This document shows, piece by piece, positions 1 through 8,945 of a stretch of 64,000 bases of DNA; position 1 is the first letter of the stretch; every line of letters starts with the position of its first letter. Position numbers and translations under genes: made by a program. The stretch is from Pseudogemmatithrix spongiicola (GTDB lineage: Bacteria > Gemmatimonadota > Gemmatimonadetes > Gemmatimonadales > Gemmatimonadaceae), in the NCBI RefSeq assembly GCF_030623445.1, contig NZ_CP130613.1, forward strand, positions 1,240,001-1,304,000. The letters are read 5' to 3'. The notes under the pieces were generated by a model. The model saw only the letters and a list, made by a program, of their open reading frames with translations. It searched no databases and was not told where the DNA came from.

Positions 1-1
1 G

Positions 2-409
2 CTGATCGCCGTGACGCCGACGCTCCGGTTGGTGAAGGGCGCGTACGCAGAGCCGGCCAGTGTCGCCTTCCCGAAGAAGGCCGACACCGACCGCGCCTAC
101 GAGGCGATCGCCGGGCAGATGCTCGAGGCCGCCGCGCGCGGTGCCTGCCTGCCGATCTTCGGCACGCACGATGTCCCGTTGCTGCGCCGCATCATCGCGA
201 AAGCCCGCGCGCTCGGCGTGCAGCCGAGGCAGTACGAGATCCACATGCTCTACGGCATCCGCGACGGCGAACAGCAGCGGCTCCGCGCCGAAGGCGAGAC
301 GATCGCGACGCTCATCTCCTACGGCGAGGCCTGGTACCGCTGGTACATGCGCCGGCTCGCGGAGCGGCCGGCGAACGTGGGCTTCGTCGTGCGCTCGATG
401 TTCGGCTGA
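2..409 (+). CDS. Proline dehydrogenase, C-terminal part (cut by window edge)
   Basis: The frame is open from the left edge, so the true start lies outside the window. The visible 135 or so residues carry the end of the proline dehydrogenase TIM barrel: RLVKGAY near the start, YEIHMLYGIR in the middle, and YGEAWYRWYMRRLAERPAN near the end, which contains the arginine pair that holds the proline carboxylate. The enzyme oxidises proline to pyrroline-5-carboxylate with FAD and passes electrons to quinones at the inner membrane. The protein stops just after this motif, so it is a stand-alone dehydrogenase and not a PutA fusion. Family is clear; whether the N-terminus is intact cannot be seen. Confidence 0.93.
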   Translation: MIAVTPTLRLVKGAYAEPASVAFPKKADTDRAYEAIAGQMLEAAARGACLPIFGTHDVPLLRRIIAKARALGVQPRQYEIHMLYGIRDGEQQRLRAEGETIATLISYGEAWYRWYMRRLAERPANVGFVVRSMFG

Positions 410-424
410 CGGCCGCGCGCGCCG

Positions 425-871
425 CTACGGAAACACGAAGGTGCGATAGCTGAGCTTGCGGTCGGCGACGGCCTTCACGATGTCCGTCGTCGTGATGATG
501 CCGACGAGTCGGCCATCCTCGACGACCGGCAGGCGGTGGATGCGCTCCGCCTGCATCAGCTCCGCCGCACGGCTGGCTGGCGTCTCCGGCGACACGGTCG
601 TCAGCGGACCGCGCGTCATCGCTTCCTCGACGGTGTGATCATCGAGGATCCCGTGCTCCATCCCCCCACTCACGGCCTCTGGGTCGGCGGGGAGCGCCGC
701 GATGAACTCGAGCAGGTCACGCGCACTGACCATGCCCAGGGGCTTCCCGGCATGGACGACCGGCGCGCCGCTCACGTGTTCGGTGGCGAGGATTTCCGCC
801 GCCTCGCGGATGCTGGTGTTGGGCGCGAGCGTGAGCAGCTCGCGCGTCATGAGATCCTTGACCTTGAGCAT
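425..871 (-). CDS. CBS-domain pair protein
   Basis: 148 residues made of two CBS domains, roughly residues 5-60 (starting VKDLMTRELLTL) and 80-140 (EEAMTRGPLTTVSP to GIITTTDIVKAV). Such stand-alone CBS pairs bind adenosyl nucleotides and usually act as small cytosolic energy sensors; the partner is not visible here. The start was set at the ATG preceded by AGGAGG four bases upstream, not at a start nine codons earlier. It is divergent from the sulfur-oxidation operon and shares its 178-bp upstream region. The far end runs towards the proline dehydrogenase gene, with a 15-bp gap. A function beyond nucleotide binding is not deducible. Confidence 0.85.
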   Translation of the reverse strand: MLKVKDLMTRELLTLAPNTSIREAAEILATEHVSGAPVVHAGKPLGMVSARDLLEFIAALPADPEAVSGGMEHGILDDHTVEEAMTRGPLTTVSPETPASRAAELMQAERIHRLPVVEDGRLVGIITTTDIVKAVADRKLSYRTFVFP

Positions 872-990
872 CGTTCCTCCTGAGGGCCTGTGTCTCAAGG
901 TGCGGCGGGGACCGCCGCGCGGACATCGGGCAGGGGCAGGACGTGCTGTAGGGGATTCTCCGCCGTGGTGCTTGCGCGGCGAGGTTGGAG

Positions 991-1004
991 GATATTACCG
1001 TATC
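991..1004. promoter_or_regulatory. Possible operator, GATA-N6-TATC dyad
   Basis: A short inverted repeat, GATA then six bases then TATC, sits 46 bases before the first cytochrome gene of the sulfur operon. It could be a site for the ArsR-family protein encoded last in that operon, whose family binds short AT-rich dyads in otherwise GC-rich DNA. The dyad is only four bases per arm, so this is weak evidence. Confidence 0.25.
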
Positions 1005-1049
1005 GGAGTACGCTCTTGAGGCGTCCATCCCCCAGCCCGAGGATTCGGA

Positions 1050-2039
1050 ATGTCGCGGTCCCTCCCCGCCGTCCGTTCACCGCGTGGGCGCGCGCTTGCC
1101 GCCGTCACGCTCGTTGCGTCCCTCGCCGCCTGCGGCGGTGAGGCGCCGGCTCCCGCTGCGACCGCCGCCGGCGGATCCGCGGTCCAGTTCACGGAAGCCA
1201 ACTGGAAGCCGAAGACGGAAGCCGATATCCCCAACGACTCGATGGGCGCGTCCGTTCGCCGCGGGCTCTACCTGCTGCGCTTCACGCCGGAGTCGCTGCC
1301 CCAGTACGCCACCTCGGGGCTGCGTTGCACCTCCTGCCACCAGAACGACGGCTTGAAGCTCGAGGCCGCGCCGCTGACCGGCTCGCATGCGCGCTTCCCC
1401 AAGTACATGCCGCGCACGGGGACGACGATCACGCTGGCCGATCGCGTCAACTACTGCTTCACGCGCTCGCTGGCTGGCAACGTGTTGCCGGTGGACAGCC
1501 GCGAGATGACGGACCTGCTCGCGTACATGCAGTTCATCTCGCAGGACGTGCCCACTGGGTACAAGCTTGCCGGCCATGACGGCCTGATCTCGATGCCCGA
1601 TACGCTGGAGGGCGACGTGGCGCGCGGCCAGGCGCTCTACACCGAGAAGACCTGCGTGGCCTGCCACGGTGCGGACGGGGCGGGGATGGGCGTGCTGCCG
1701 CCGCTCTGGGGGGCGAGGTCGTATTCGATCGGCGCGTCGATGTCGCGCATCGAGCGCGCGGCGAGCTTCATCTACCACAACATGCCGCAGACGGCGCCCG
1801 GATCGCTGACGCACCAGGAGGCCTTCGATCTCGCGGCCTTCATCAACAGCAAGCCGCGTCCGGACTCGCCCTCGAAGGAGCTCGACTGGCCCTTGGGCGG
1901 TGTGCCGGCGGATGTGCCCTACGACACGCGCTCGGGGCACAAGGCGTATCGTCCGCCGCCGCTGCTTCCGCGCGCCACGCCGGAACGTGCCGTCGTCCCC
2001 GTGCCGCCGCGTGCGGCCAGCATCCGCGGCACGCGCTGA
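1050..2039 (+). CDS. Dihaem c-type cytochrome lipoprotein, TsdA-like (thiosulfate dehydrogenase / tetrathionate reductase family)
   Basis: 329 residues. A lipoprotein signal ends LAAC (Cys28). The first haem motif CTSCH is at 93-97, followed by FPKYMPRTGTTITLADRVNYC. Cys136 in that stretch aligns with the Cys ligand of the active-site haem in TsdA enzymes, which join two thiosulfates to tetrathionate. The second haem motif CVACH is at 202-206 with a later NMPQTAPGS that can supply a Met ligand. It would work on the outer face of a membrane and pass electrons to cytochromes. It heads an operon with SoxC, SoxD and sulfur-transport genes. GAGG lies seven bases before the ATG. Haems and lipobox are seen; the TsdA substrate is inferred from the Cys ligand and the context. 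Confidence 0.8.
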   Translation: MSRSLPAVRSPRGRALAAVTLVASLAACGGEAPAPAATAAGGSAVQFTEANWKPKTEADIPNDSMGASVRRGLYLLRFTPESLPQYATSGLRCTSCHQNDGLKLEAAPLTGSHARFPKYMPRTGTTITLADRVNYCFTRSLAGNVLPVDSREMTDLLAYMQFISQDVPTGYKLAGHDGLISMPDTLEGDVARGQALYTEKTCVACHGADGAGMGVLPPLWGARSYSIGASMSRIERAASFIYHNMPQTAPGSLTHQEAFDLAAFINSKPRPDSPSKELDWPLGGVPADVPYDTRSGHKAYRPPPLLPRATPERAVVPVPPRAASIRGTR

Positions 2040-2080
2040 GCCGTGCATTCGTCGCACACCCCCATCACCAGGTGCCACGC

Positions 2081-3346
2081 ATGACACGGAAACTCAGCCG
2101 TCGCGAGATGCTGGCCGGCACGGCGACCGCGCTCGGGGCCTCGGCGCTCGGGGCGACGGCGCTTGGTGCCGCCGGAGCCGACGCCGCGTCGACGGCCGCC
2201 GCACAGGACGCCGCCGTCACCGTGCCGGCGGATCCCACCAAGTTGCAGGGCTTGCCGACCTCGCCACTCGGCGCGCGCTCGCCGTTCGTGAAGCCGGTGC
2301 GCGGGCCGCAGACGGGCATGACCGTCGGAAGCTCGCTCACGCCGCTGCAGGACCTCACCGGCCCGATCACCCCGGCCGACCTGCACTTCGAGCGTCATCA
2401 CGCGGGCATCCCGGTGATCGACCCGGCCAAGCATCGCTTGATGATCCACGGCCTCGTCGAGCGCGAGGTCGTCCTCACATTGGACGAGTTCAAGCGCCTG
2501 CCGCAGGTCACGCGCACGTATTTCATCGAGTGCTCGGGGAATGGCCGGAACGCCTTCCGCGATCCGAAGCCGGACATGACGGCGCAAAAGGTCGCCGGGA
2601 TGATCTCGACCTCGGAATGGACCGGCGTCCCGCTGTCCACGTTGTTCCGCGAGGTGGGGGCGAAGCCCGAGGCGACATGGTTCCTCGCCGAAGGCGGCGA
2701 CGCCTGCCTGATGACGCGCTCGGTGCCGATGGCGAAGGCCTGGGACGACGCGCTCGTCGTGTGGGCGCAGAACGGCGAGCCGCTGCGGCCGGCGCAGGGC
2801 TATCCGCTGCGCCTGGTGCTGCCCGGCTGGGAAGGCAACATCAACGTGAAGTGGCTGCGCCGCCTCGAGCTCGGCACGCGCCCGTGGCGCACGCGCTGGG
2901 AAACGGCCAAGTACACGGATCCGATGCCCGGCGGCAAGGCACGCGAGTTCACGTTCGAGAACGATGTGAAGTCGATCATCACGACGCCGTCTCATCCGGC
3001 GCGGATCGCGGCGCGCGGGTGGCACTCAGTGCAGGGCCTGGCGTGGAGCGGCCGCGGCCGCGTGACACGCGTCGAGGTGAGTGCGGACGGCGGGCGCAGC
3101 TGGCAGGATGCTGAGCTCATGGGACTCTCGCTGCCGAAGGCGGCCGTGCGCTTCCAGTGGATGTTCGAGTGGAAAGGCGGGGAGCACGTGCTCCTTTCGC
3201 GCGCCACGGACGAGGCGGGTTACGTGCAGCCGACGCGCGCGGCGCTGCTGGAGGCGCGCGGGCTGGGGACGGACTACCACTTCAACCAGATCGTGGGGTG
3301 GAAGGTCGCGCGCGATGGCGCGGTGACCTTCCATGGACTCACATGA
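2081..3346 (+). CDS. soxC: SoxC-type molybdopterin sulfane/sulfite dehydrogenase subunit
   Basis: 421 residues from the ATG used here; a GTG three codons earlier is possible. The N-terminus has a twin-arginine export signal, SRREMLAG, so the folded molybdo-enzyme is exported by Tat. The sulfite-oxidase fold follows, with FIECSGNGRN holding the Mo-ligating cysteine (Cys151) and the dimerisation domain beginning near KAREFTFENDVKSIITTPS, a segment typical of SoxC. SoxC works with the cytochrome SoxD, here encoded next with an ATGA overlap, to oxidise sulfane sulfur or sulfite in the periplasm. The soxXYZAB carrier genes are absent from this window, so the pair may serve sulfite or tetrathionate-linked chemistry instead of a full Sox cycle. 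Confidence 0.85.
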   Translation: MTRKLSRREMLAGTATALGASALGATALGAAGADAASTAAAQDAAVTVPADPTKLQGLPTSPLGARSPFVKPVRGPQTGMTVGSSLTPLQDLTGPITPADLHFERHHAGIPVIDPAKHRLMIHGLVEREVVLTLDEFKRLPQVTRTYFIECSGNGRNAFRDPKPDMTAQKVAGMISTSEWTGVPLSTLFREVGAKPEATWFLAEGGDACLMTRSVPMAKAWDDALVVWAQNGEPLRPAQGYPLRLVLPGWEGNINVKWLRRLELGTRPWRTRWETAKYTDPMPGGKAREFTFENDVKSIITTPSHPARIAARGWHSVQGLAWSGRGRVTRVEVSADGGRSWQDAELMGLSLPKAAVRFQWMFEWKGGEHVLLSRATDEAGYVQPTRAALLEARGLGTDYHFNQIVGWKVARDGAVTFHGLT

Positions 3347-3945
3347 AGCGTCTCGTGTGGGTCATCGCGCTGGCCGCGTGCGGCGGCGAGTCCGCTGTGC
3401 CGGCGGCTGCGCCGTCGGCGGAGTCGTCTCCCCCCGTGCGTGAGTATCGTGCCGGGCAGTTCGGGGTCGGCAGCGCCGCGACGACCGCGCAGCTCGCGGC
3501 GTGGAATACCGACATCGGTCCCGAGGGCGCCGAACTGCCCGACGGTCGCGGCAACGCCCGCGACGGGGCGCGCATCTACGCGCAGCAGTGCGCGGCCTGT
3601 CACGGCGCGGAAGGGCAGGGGCTGGAGCCGCTGTACCCGTTGCTCATCAGCCGCGACCCGCGCGGTGAGGGGTTCGACTTCGCCTCCGACCCCAAGATCC
3701 CGCGCAGCATCGGCAACTACTGGGCGCATGCGACCACGCTCTACGACTACATCCGGCGCGCGATGCCGCTGTACACGCCGGGATCCTTGAGCTCCGACGA
3801 GACCTATGCGGTGGTGGCGTACCTGCTCGCTGCCAACCGCGTGATTCCCGATACCGCGACGCTCGACGCCGCGGCGCTGCGCGCGGTGCAGATGCCGGCG
3901 CGCGACAAGTTCGTTCCCGATGACCGTTCTCCTTCGAGGCCCTGA
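3343..3945 (+). CDS. soxD: SoxD-like monohaem cytochrome c lipoprotein
   Basis: 200 residues. The ATG overlaps the soxC stop by four bases (ATGA). The signal ends ALAAC, so Cys13 is the lipidated residue. The stretch GVGSAATTAQLAAWNTDIGP followed by LPDGRGNARDG is the characteristic SoxD lead-in to the haem motif CAACH (83-87). RAMPLYTPGSLSSDETYAVVAYLL supplies the probable Met ligand. It is the electron acceptor of SoxC. Family SoxD proteins often carry two haems; this one has the single-haem version. Longer starts inside soxC are out of keeping with the signal peptide. Confidence 0.83.
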   Translation: MKRLVWVIALAACGGESAVPAAAPSAESSPPVREYRAGQFGVGSAATTAQLAAWNTDIGPEGAELPDGRGNARDGARIYAQQCAACHGAEGQGLEPLYPLLISRDPRGEGFDFASDPKIPRSIGNYWAHATTLYDYIRRAMPLYTPGSLSSDETYAVVAYLLAANRVIPDTATLDAAALRAVQMPARDKFVPDDRSPSRP

Positions 3946-3946
3946 C

Positions 3947-4474
3947 ATGACATCTCCCGTTCCCGCCACGCGCAGCGGCATGCCCGCGTGGGCATCGCTG
4001 GGCATCATCTTCGGTCTGGTCGGCGCCGCGAGCATCCTGCTCTTCGGCCCGATCGGTGTCTCGGGCACGTATCCGCGCCTGATCGGCGAAGCGGCGCGCG
4101 CCGTGGATCCCGCGTACGCCGCGTCGAATCCCTATCTCGTGAAGATGGGGTCGCTGTTCCGCGCTGAGACGTTCCTGGTGCTCGGGCTCGTCATCGGCGG
4201 CTTCCTCGGCGCGCGGCGTGACCGCGTGCCGGCGCCGAAGGTCGAGTTGCCGCATCCGGGGCATGAGACCAACGCGAAGCGCTACACGGAGGCCTTCCTT
4301 GCGGGCTTCCTGATTCTCTTCGGCGCGCGCTTGGCCGGCGGCTGCACCAGCGGGCTGATCATCTCCGGCATGACGCAGTTGAGCATCGCCGGCTTCGTCT
4401 TCGCGGCCGGCGTGTTCGCGACCGGCATCGGCACGGCGAAGTTCATGCAGGCCATCCGCATGGGAGGGAACTGA
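3947..4474 (+). CDS. YeeE/YedE family half-transporter, first half
   Basis: 175 residues with about four or five membrane helices. The signature GARLAGGCTSGLIISGM, with its conserved cysteine, is the hallmark of the YeeE/YedE fold, which passes thiosulfate or sulfide-derived sulfur across the inner membrane by cysteine relay. In many bacteria the protein is one chain of about 350 residues; here it is split into two genes. The ATG at 3947 follows the soxD stop by one base and is preferred over one 27 bases earlier inside soxD. Confidence 0.85.
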   Translation: MTSPVPATRSGMPAWASLGIIFGLVGAASILLFGPIGVSGTYPRLIGEAARAVDPAYAASNPYLVKMGSLFRAETFLVLGLVIGGFLGARRDRVPAPKVELPHPGHETNAKRYTEAFLAGFLILFGARLAGGCTSGLIISGMTQLSIAGFVFAAGVFATGIGTAKFMQAIRMGGN

Positions 4475-4476
4475 CC

Positions 4477-5013
4477 ATGGAGAACCTCTTCGGCCTCCTC
4501 GTCGGCATCGCGATGGGCTTCCTGATCCAGCGCGTCCGCGCCTCCAGCCCGGTCGTCATCCTGCAGAACCTGCGCCTGGAGAACCTCGGCATCATCAAGT
4601 TCATGGCGACGACCATCGCCGTGGGCATGATCACGGTGTACACGCTCAACCTGTTCATCCCGGACCTGCTGCACTTCGACATCAAGCCGACATACCTCGT
4701 CGGCGTGCTCGTCGGTGGCCTGATCTTCGGCGTCGGCTTCGGGCTCGGCGGCTATTGCCCCGGTACCTGCGTGGTGGGCATTGGCGAAGGCCGCCGCGAC
4801 GCCTGGTTCGCGCTCGCCGGCGGTATCGTCGGCGCGCTGGTGTTCACGCTGGTCTACGAATCGCTGATCGCGCCGCTCGTCGCGCTGATGGACTTCGGCA
4901 AGATCACCGTGCAGGACGTGCTGCACGTGCCGGCGATCGCCGCGGCGCTGGTGATCGGGACGATCTTCCTCGTCGTCGTGAAGCTGCTGCCGACGCAGGT
5001 CAAGCGCGCGTGA
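4477..5013 (+). CDS. YeeE/YedE family half-transporter, second half
   Basis: 178 residues, the companion of the preceding gene, two bases apart. It contains GLGGYCPGTCVVGIGEGR, the second conserved cysteine motif of YeeE/YedE proteins, within four or five predicted membrane helices. The two halves probably pair to form one sulfur-compound channel. The location between SoxCD and an ArsR regulator fits uptake or release of thiosulfate or sulfide. The exact transported species is not shown by the sequence. Confidence 0.85.
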   Translation: MENLFGLLVGIAMGFLIQRVRASSPVVILQNLRLENLGIIKFMATTIAVGMITVYTLNLFIPDLLHFDIKPTYLVGVLVGGLIFGVGFGLGGYCPGTCVVGIGEGRRDAWFALAGGIVGALVFTLVYESLIAPLVALMDFGKITVQDVLHVPAIAAALVIGTIFLVVVKLLPTQVKRA

Positions 5014-5366
5014 CCGCAAAGCGCGCCGCGGTGCGGCAGGCCACGCCTGAACTGCTCGAGCGCGTGGCCGGTCGCTTCCGCGCCCTCGCAGAGCCGGCGC
5101 GGCTCGCCGTCCTCCACGCCCTGGAGGACGGCGAGCGCACGGTGAGCGAACTCGTGGAGCTCACGGGGTTGGCGCAGGGCAACCTGAGCAAGCACCTGCA
5201 GCAACTGTACGCCGCAGGCTTCGTGACGCGGCGACGCGATGGGTTGTTCGTCCAGTACGCGCTTGCCGACGATGGCGTGCTGCAACTCTGCGCGCTGATG
5301 TGCGACCGGCTGGACGAGGACGTGGAAGCGGCGCGCGCGGTGCTAGCGGGGGCCAAGCGGCGCTAG
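5010..5366 (+). CDS. ArsR/SmtB family transcriptional regulator of the sulfur operon
   Basis: 118 residues starting at a GTG that overlaps the previous stop (GTGA). Winged-helix features are clear: FRALAEPARLAVLHALEDGERTVSELVELTGL, then the recognition helix around GNLSKHLQQLYAAGFV. Near the C-terminus QLCALMC gives a Cys-x3-Cys pair that could sense thiols, persulfides or metals, as in the SqrR/BigR and ArsR relatives. It closes the operon it probably represses. Fold is certain; the signal is inferred. Confidence 0.88.
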   Translation: MTAKRAAVRQATPELLERVAGRFRALAEPARLAVLHALEDGERTVSELVELTGLAQGNLSKHLQQLYAAGFVTRRRDGLFVQYALADDGVLQLCALMCDRLDEDVEAARAVLAGAKRR

Positions 5367-5378
5367 GCGCGCCGTCGT

Positions 5379-5948
5379 TCAGCCCGGCGGAATCTGTCCC
5401 TGGACGCTGCCGATTGGCATCGCGTCCCAGAGCCCGCGGTCGCAGCGGAAGGCGATCTCGCGGGCAAGTGCGTAGATGCGGCCGGCGTCCGCGCTGTCCA
5501 ACGGGGACGTGACCGGCGGTGTGCGACGGTCGGCCGTGACCGCGCGAAATCCGTCCTGAGCCTCACCGCCGGGCAGGAAGCGGACGCGCACGCTTTCGTG
5601 GGCGCCGGTCGTGCCCGCGCCGCGCCCGGCGTCCACCACGACATCCCGCGGCACGTAGTTGCGCTCCAGGGCGATCGTGATGGTGCGCTGCGATTCGATC
5701 AGCACGACGCGCCAGCGAATGCGCAGGCTGCCCTCGCGCGCGAACGGAAACAGTTCGCGCCCCGGATAACTCACGTCGCGCTGCTCGTCCGCCCGCTGAC
5801 GCCGGCAGTCGAGGCGCTCGCCCTCCGCAGGCTCGAACAGGATGGGCGCGACAGGGACGATGGCGCGCGCCCCGCTCTGGGCTCGCGCCTCGGGCGACGT
5901 GAGCAAGAGCGCGAGGAGCACGCAGGGCGCGGACAGGCGGGCACGCAT
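5379..5948 (-). CDS. Secreted protein of unknown function
   Basis: 189 residues with a signal peptide (hydrophobic stretch to PEARAQ, cleavage after A-Q). The mature part has a single pair of cysteines (DCRR near residue 48 and FRCDRG near 168) that could form a disulfide, and beta-rich segments such as SLRIRWRVVLIES. It is convergent with the ArsR gene and no family was recognised. Possibly periplasmic or surface exposed. Confidence 0.6.
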   Translation of the reverse strand: MRARLSAPCVLLALLLTSPEARAQSGARAIVPVAPILFEPAEGERLDCRRQRADEQRDVSYPGRELFPFAREGSLRIRWRVVLIESQRTITIALERNYVPRDVVVDAGRGAGTTGAHESVRVRFLPGGEAQDGFRAVTADRRTPPVTSPLDSADAGRIYALAREIAFRCDRGLWDAMPIGSVQGQIPPG

Positions 5949-6005
5949 GCCTAGATACTACCCCGCTGGATTGCCTCGCGCCGCGCCAGCCGCGAGCTTC
6001 CGGCC

Positions 6006-6956
6006 ATGGATCCCATCACGCACACGATGACCGGCGCGGTGCTCGCCCGCGCCGGGGGCGATCGCTACACGCCGCTGGCGACGGCCGCACTCATCCTCGG
6101 CGCCAACGCGCCGGATATCGACATCTACACGGTCTGGACAGAGTCCAGTTTCGGGAGCATCGCGTTCCGCCGCGGATGGACCCACGGCCCGATCTTCCTC
6201 GCGCTGCTGCCGGTGGTCATCACGGGGCTGCTCCTGTTCTGGGATCGCGCGGTGCGCCGCCGTCGCGACCCGTCGCTCGCACCGGTACGCCCAGGATGGC
6301 TCTTCGCACTGGCGCTGCTTGGGACGCTGTCCCACCCGCTGCTCGACTGGCTCAACACCTATGGCATCCGCTTCCTGATGCCATTCAGCGGCACGTGGTT
6401 CGCGGGCGACTCGGTGTTCATCATCGATCCGTACTGGTGGGCGTTGCTGGGGACGACGCTATGGTTGGCCAAGCGCGGCCGGCCGCTGCCGACGGTGCGG
6501 TTTGCCGCCGCGGTCGCGTTCGCGTATCCCGCGCTGCTCGTGGCGCTGAGCGCCGCCGGGCACCGCATCGCACGGGCCGAGGCGGTGGTGCAGGGCATCA
6601 CCGATGTGACGGACATCGTCTACCAACCGCAGCCCGCGCGTCCGCTGGCCGCGGAGCTGATTGCGGTCACTCCGGAGGCGTATCACGTCGGGCACTTCAC
6701 GTGGACCGGCCCGTTGCGCGCAGTCTTCGGCGACACCGCCATCGCGCGCGGGCCGTGGGACGATCCGCGGGTGCGCGGCGCCATGCAGGACCCCGACGTG
6801 CGCGACTACCTCGTGTGGGCGCGGTACGCGTGGGTCCGAATCGACACGACCGCCGCGGGCGTGCCCGCGGCGGTCGTGTTCGGCGATGCCCGGTTCCCGG
6901 AGGGTGGGCTCGCCGGGGGGCTCGGCGGGTTGCGCGTGCCTATTCCTGGAGGGTGA
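6006..6956 (+). CDS. YdjM/YbcI-type membrane-bound metal-dependent hydrolase family protein
   Basis: 316 residues. The start MDPITHTMTGAVLARAGG and the later GANAPDID and RRGWTHGPI supply the conserved His and Asp residues of the DUF457 (YdjM) family of inner-membrane proteins. Four or so hydrophobic helices lie between residues 60 and 190, with a soluble C-terminal domain facing one side. The biochemical role of the family is poorly known. The 3' end overlaps the convergent DUF3332 gene by 17 bases. Confidence 0.75.
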   Translation: MDPITHTMTGAVLARAGGDRYTPLATAALILGANAPDIDIYTVWTESSFGSIAFRRGWTHGPIFLALLPVVITGLLLFWDRAVRRRRDPSLAPVRPGWLFALALLGTLSHPLLDWLNTYGIRFLMPFSGTWFAGDSVFIIDPYWWALLGTTLWLAKRGRPLPTVRFAAAVAFAYPALLVALSAAGHRIARAEAVVQGITDVTDIVYQPQPARPLAAELIAVTPEAYHVGHFTWTGPLRAVFGDTAIARGPWDDPRVRGAMQDPDVRDYLVWARYAWVRIDTTAAGVPAAVVFGDARFPEGGLAGGLGGLRVPIPGG

Positions 6957-7428
6957 TGTTCCCGTCGGCGCCGAGCACGTAGGTCTTCGTCACGACGCGC
7001 CCGTCCTTGTAGCGCGTCGCGAGCCGCGCGGTGTTCCAGTCGTGCGGGACGTGAATCGTGGTCGTTGCCACCGTCTCGCCGCCCTTCACTTCATCGATCG
7101 TCAGCGTCTTGCCATCGGACGTCGTGACGCCGCGCTGGATGAGCGTCGTTCCGTCAGCGCGCACGACGCGCGAGCTCGAGAACGGGTTCGATCCCGTCCA
7201 GAACTCGATGGTGTTCGCGAAAATCCCGTCGACGACCAACGCACCTCCGTAGACAGGTATCAGGAGATAGAAGATGATCTCTGGTACGAATCGCTGACTC
7301 GACACCCCTTTATTCACGGTGTACAGCTTCTGCGTGAGCCGGAAGGGGCCGAAGCACCCCGTCGACGCAACGAGCCCGGCGGCAACGGTGGCGAGCACAA
7401 CACGGCGGCGCAACATGGCGAGACGCAT
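6940..7428 (-). CDS. DUF3332 family lipoprotein
   Basis: 162 residues from an ATG with CAGGAG eight bases upstream. The signal ends VASTGC, so a lipoprotein is likely. FGPFRLTQKLYTVNK, then IPVYGGALVVDGIFANTIEFWTGSNPF, are the features of DUF3332, a family of small envelope proteins without known function. It is the last gene of the leftward run that includes the ABC exporter, 40 bases after it, and may be co-transcribed. Confidence 0.75.
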   Translation of the reverse strand: MRLAMLRRRVVLATVAAGLVASTGCFGPFRLTQKLYTVNKGVSSQRFVPEIIFYLLIPVYGGALVVDGIFANTIEFWTGSNPFSSSRVVRADGTTLIQRGVTTSDGKTLTIDEVKGGETVATTTIHVPHDWNTARLATRYKDGRVVTKTYVLGADGNITLQE

Positions 7429-7468
7429 GACGAGCTCCTGTTGAAGGGAAGTCCGACTGCGCCCCAAC

Positions 7469-8239
7469 CTACGTCGCGGTGCGAGGTTTCCGCGAGGGCC
7501 GCGCGGGGACACGCCGGTCGGCGGCGCCGAGCGCGATCGTGAGAAGGATTCCGCACCAGGTCACGAGCCGGAGGAGCGCGCGCAGCGCGTCCCCCCAGTC
7601 GCCATCGACGACGCCGTCGCGAACCGCGGCGATCGCCGTCATTGGCGGCAGAATGAGCCCCAGCGCACCGCGAACGATCGTCGGCAGGCGCTCCCCGAGC
7701 AGCGGCACCGAGAACGTGAGAATCAGCACCAGCAGCATCGCCTCGGCCGTCTGCTGGATCCCCAGCGCGCCGAAGGCGAGGAGCAGCAGCGTCAGCACGA
7801 TCGCGGTGAGTGCGAGGTGCGCGGCGAGCCCAAGCGTGCCGTGCCACGGCACACCCGGTCCCTGCAGGATACGACTGACGACGCTGATCACGAACGCCCA
7901 TGTGCCGGCGAGTGCGAACAATGGCAGCGTGTTGGCCGCCCAGCGGGCCAGCGCCCAGTCAGCACCCGAGCCTCCTTGAAGCGCCAGCCACGGCTCGGCG
8001 TCATCGCTGCGGCCGGCGTCGCGCCCGAACATCACGGCCGCGAGCGTGACGCCGAGGTTCACGAGGACGTTCGCCTGCGTGCTCCACGCCATGTCCGCGC
8101 CGAGTCGCTCGAGCGGCACGCACAGGAACAGCGTGAGCGCCGCGAGAGCCAGCAGTCCGCCGCGGCCCGGTGCCTCGATGCGCCAGCGCGCGACGTGCCA
8201 CTGCAGGGGCACCGTGCCCCGAGGCTTAGGCATGCGCAT
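7469..8239 (-). CDS. ABC-2 type exporter permease
   Basis: 256 residues with about six hydrophobic helices, for example [13 protein letters not shown] and [18 protein letters not shown]. Start ATG (MRMPKPRG) overlaps the 3' end of the ATPase gene by 14 bases, which indicates a translationally coupled transporter. No extracytoplasmic domain is seen, so it is the plain membrane half of an exporter. The two four-cysteine secreted proteins and the propeller protein upstream in the same run are obvious candidate clients or partners, which is inference. Confidence 0.75.
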   Translation of the reverse strand: MRMPKPRGTVPLQWHVARWRIEAPGRGGLLALAALTLFLCVPLERLGADMAWSTQANVLVNLGVTLAAVMFGRDAGRSDDAEPWLALQGGSGADWALARWAANTLPLFALAGTWAFVISVVSRILQGPGVPWHGTLGLAAHLALTAIVLTLLLLAFGALGIQQTAEAMLLVLILTFSVPLLGERLPTIVRGALGLILPPMTAIAAVRDGVVDGDWGDALRALLRLVTWCGILLTIALGAADRRVPARPSRKPRTAT

Positions 8240-8945
8240 GGCCTGCCGTCGCGAGGAACACCGCCTCGAGCGAACTCCCGATGGCGAGCAGCGTGCTTGC
8301 CGATTCGCTGGCGACCACACGTCCCTCGTGCATCACCACGATCCACTCGGCGATGCGCTGGAGTTCGTCCAGATGGTGCGAGCTCACGACGATGAGCCGT
8401 CCGGGGCGCCGGGCGGCGAGCAAGCCGCTGCGAAGCGCGGTCATGGCGAGCGGGTCGAGGCCGTTCGTGGGCTCGTCGAGCAGGAGCAGGTCGGGATCTC
8501 CGATGAGCGCGGCGGCGAGTTCGACGCGGCGGCGTTGGCCGAGCGAGAGCGCGGCGAGCGGGCGCTCGCCGAGGTCCGAGATGCAGAGTGCGCGCCGGAT
8601 CTCGCCTTCGCTGGCGGTCTCGGCCGGGGACCCGGCTGCGCGGCGCAGCCCGTCGAGAAATGCGTCGACCCGGAGATACTGCGGCAATCGCGCGCCGTCG
8701 GGAATGCTTCCGACGCCGACCGCGACGCGATGCGCGATGGCACTCCGGCCGCCCACGAGCACGCTGCCGGAACTCGGGGCGAGCATGCCGGCCATCACGC
8801 GCAGCAGCGTGGTCTTGCCGGCCCCGTTGGCCCCGACGAGACCGACGATGCCATCGCCCAGCGCGAGATCGACGCCACGGAGCGCGGCGGTGCCGTCGGC
8901 GAACACGACATGCAGATCCTGGCACACGAGTTGGTCATGAATCAT
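8226..8945 (-). CDS. ABC exporter ATP-binding protein
   Basis: 239 residues. Walker A is GANGAGKTT, the signature is [15 protein letters not shown], Walker B is [12 protein letters not shown], and the switch His is in VSSHHLDEL, so the nucleotide site is complete. Resembles the CcmA/multidrug exporter ATPases. The ATG overlaps the stop of the preceding propeller gene (ATGA) and the stop overlaps the permease gene, so the three form one translational unit. Confidence 0.9.
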   Translation of the reverse strand: MIHDQLVCQDLHVVFADGTAALRGVDLALGDGIVGLVGANGAGKTTLLRVMAGMLAPSSGSVLVGGRSAIAHRVAVGVGSIPDGARLPQYLRVDAFLDGLRRAAGSPAETASEGEIRRALCISDLGERPLAALSLGQRRRVELAAALIGDPDLLLLDEPTNGLDPLAMTALRSGLLAARRPGRLIVVSSHHLDELQRIAEWIVVMHEGRVVASESASTLLAIGSSLEAVFLATAGHAHA

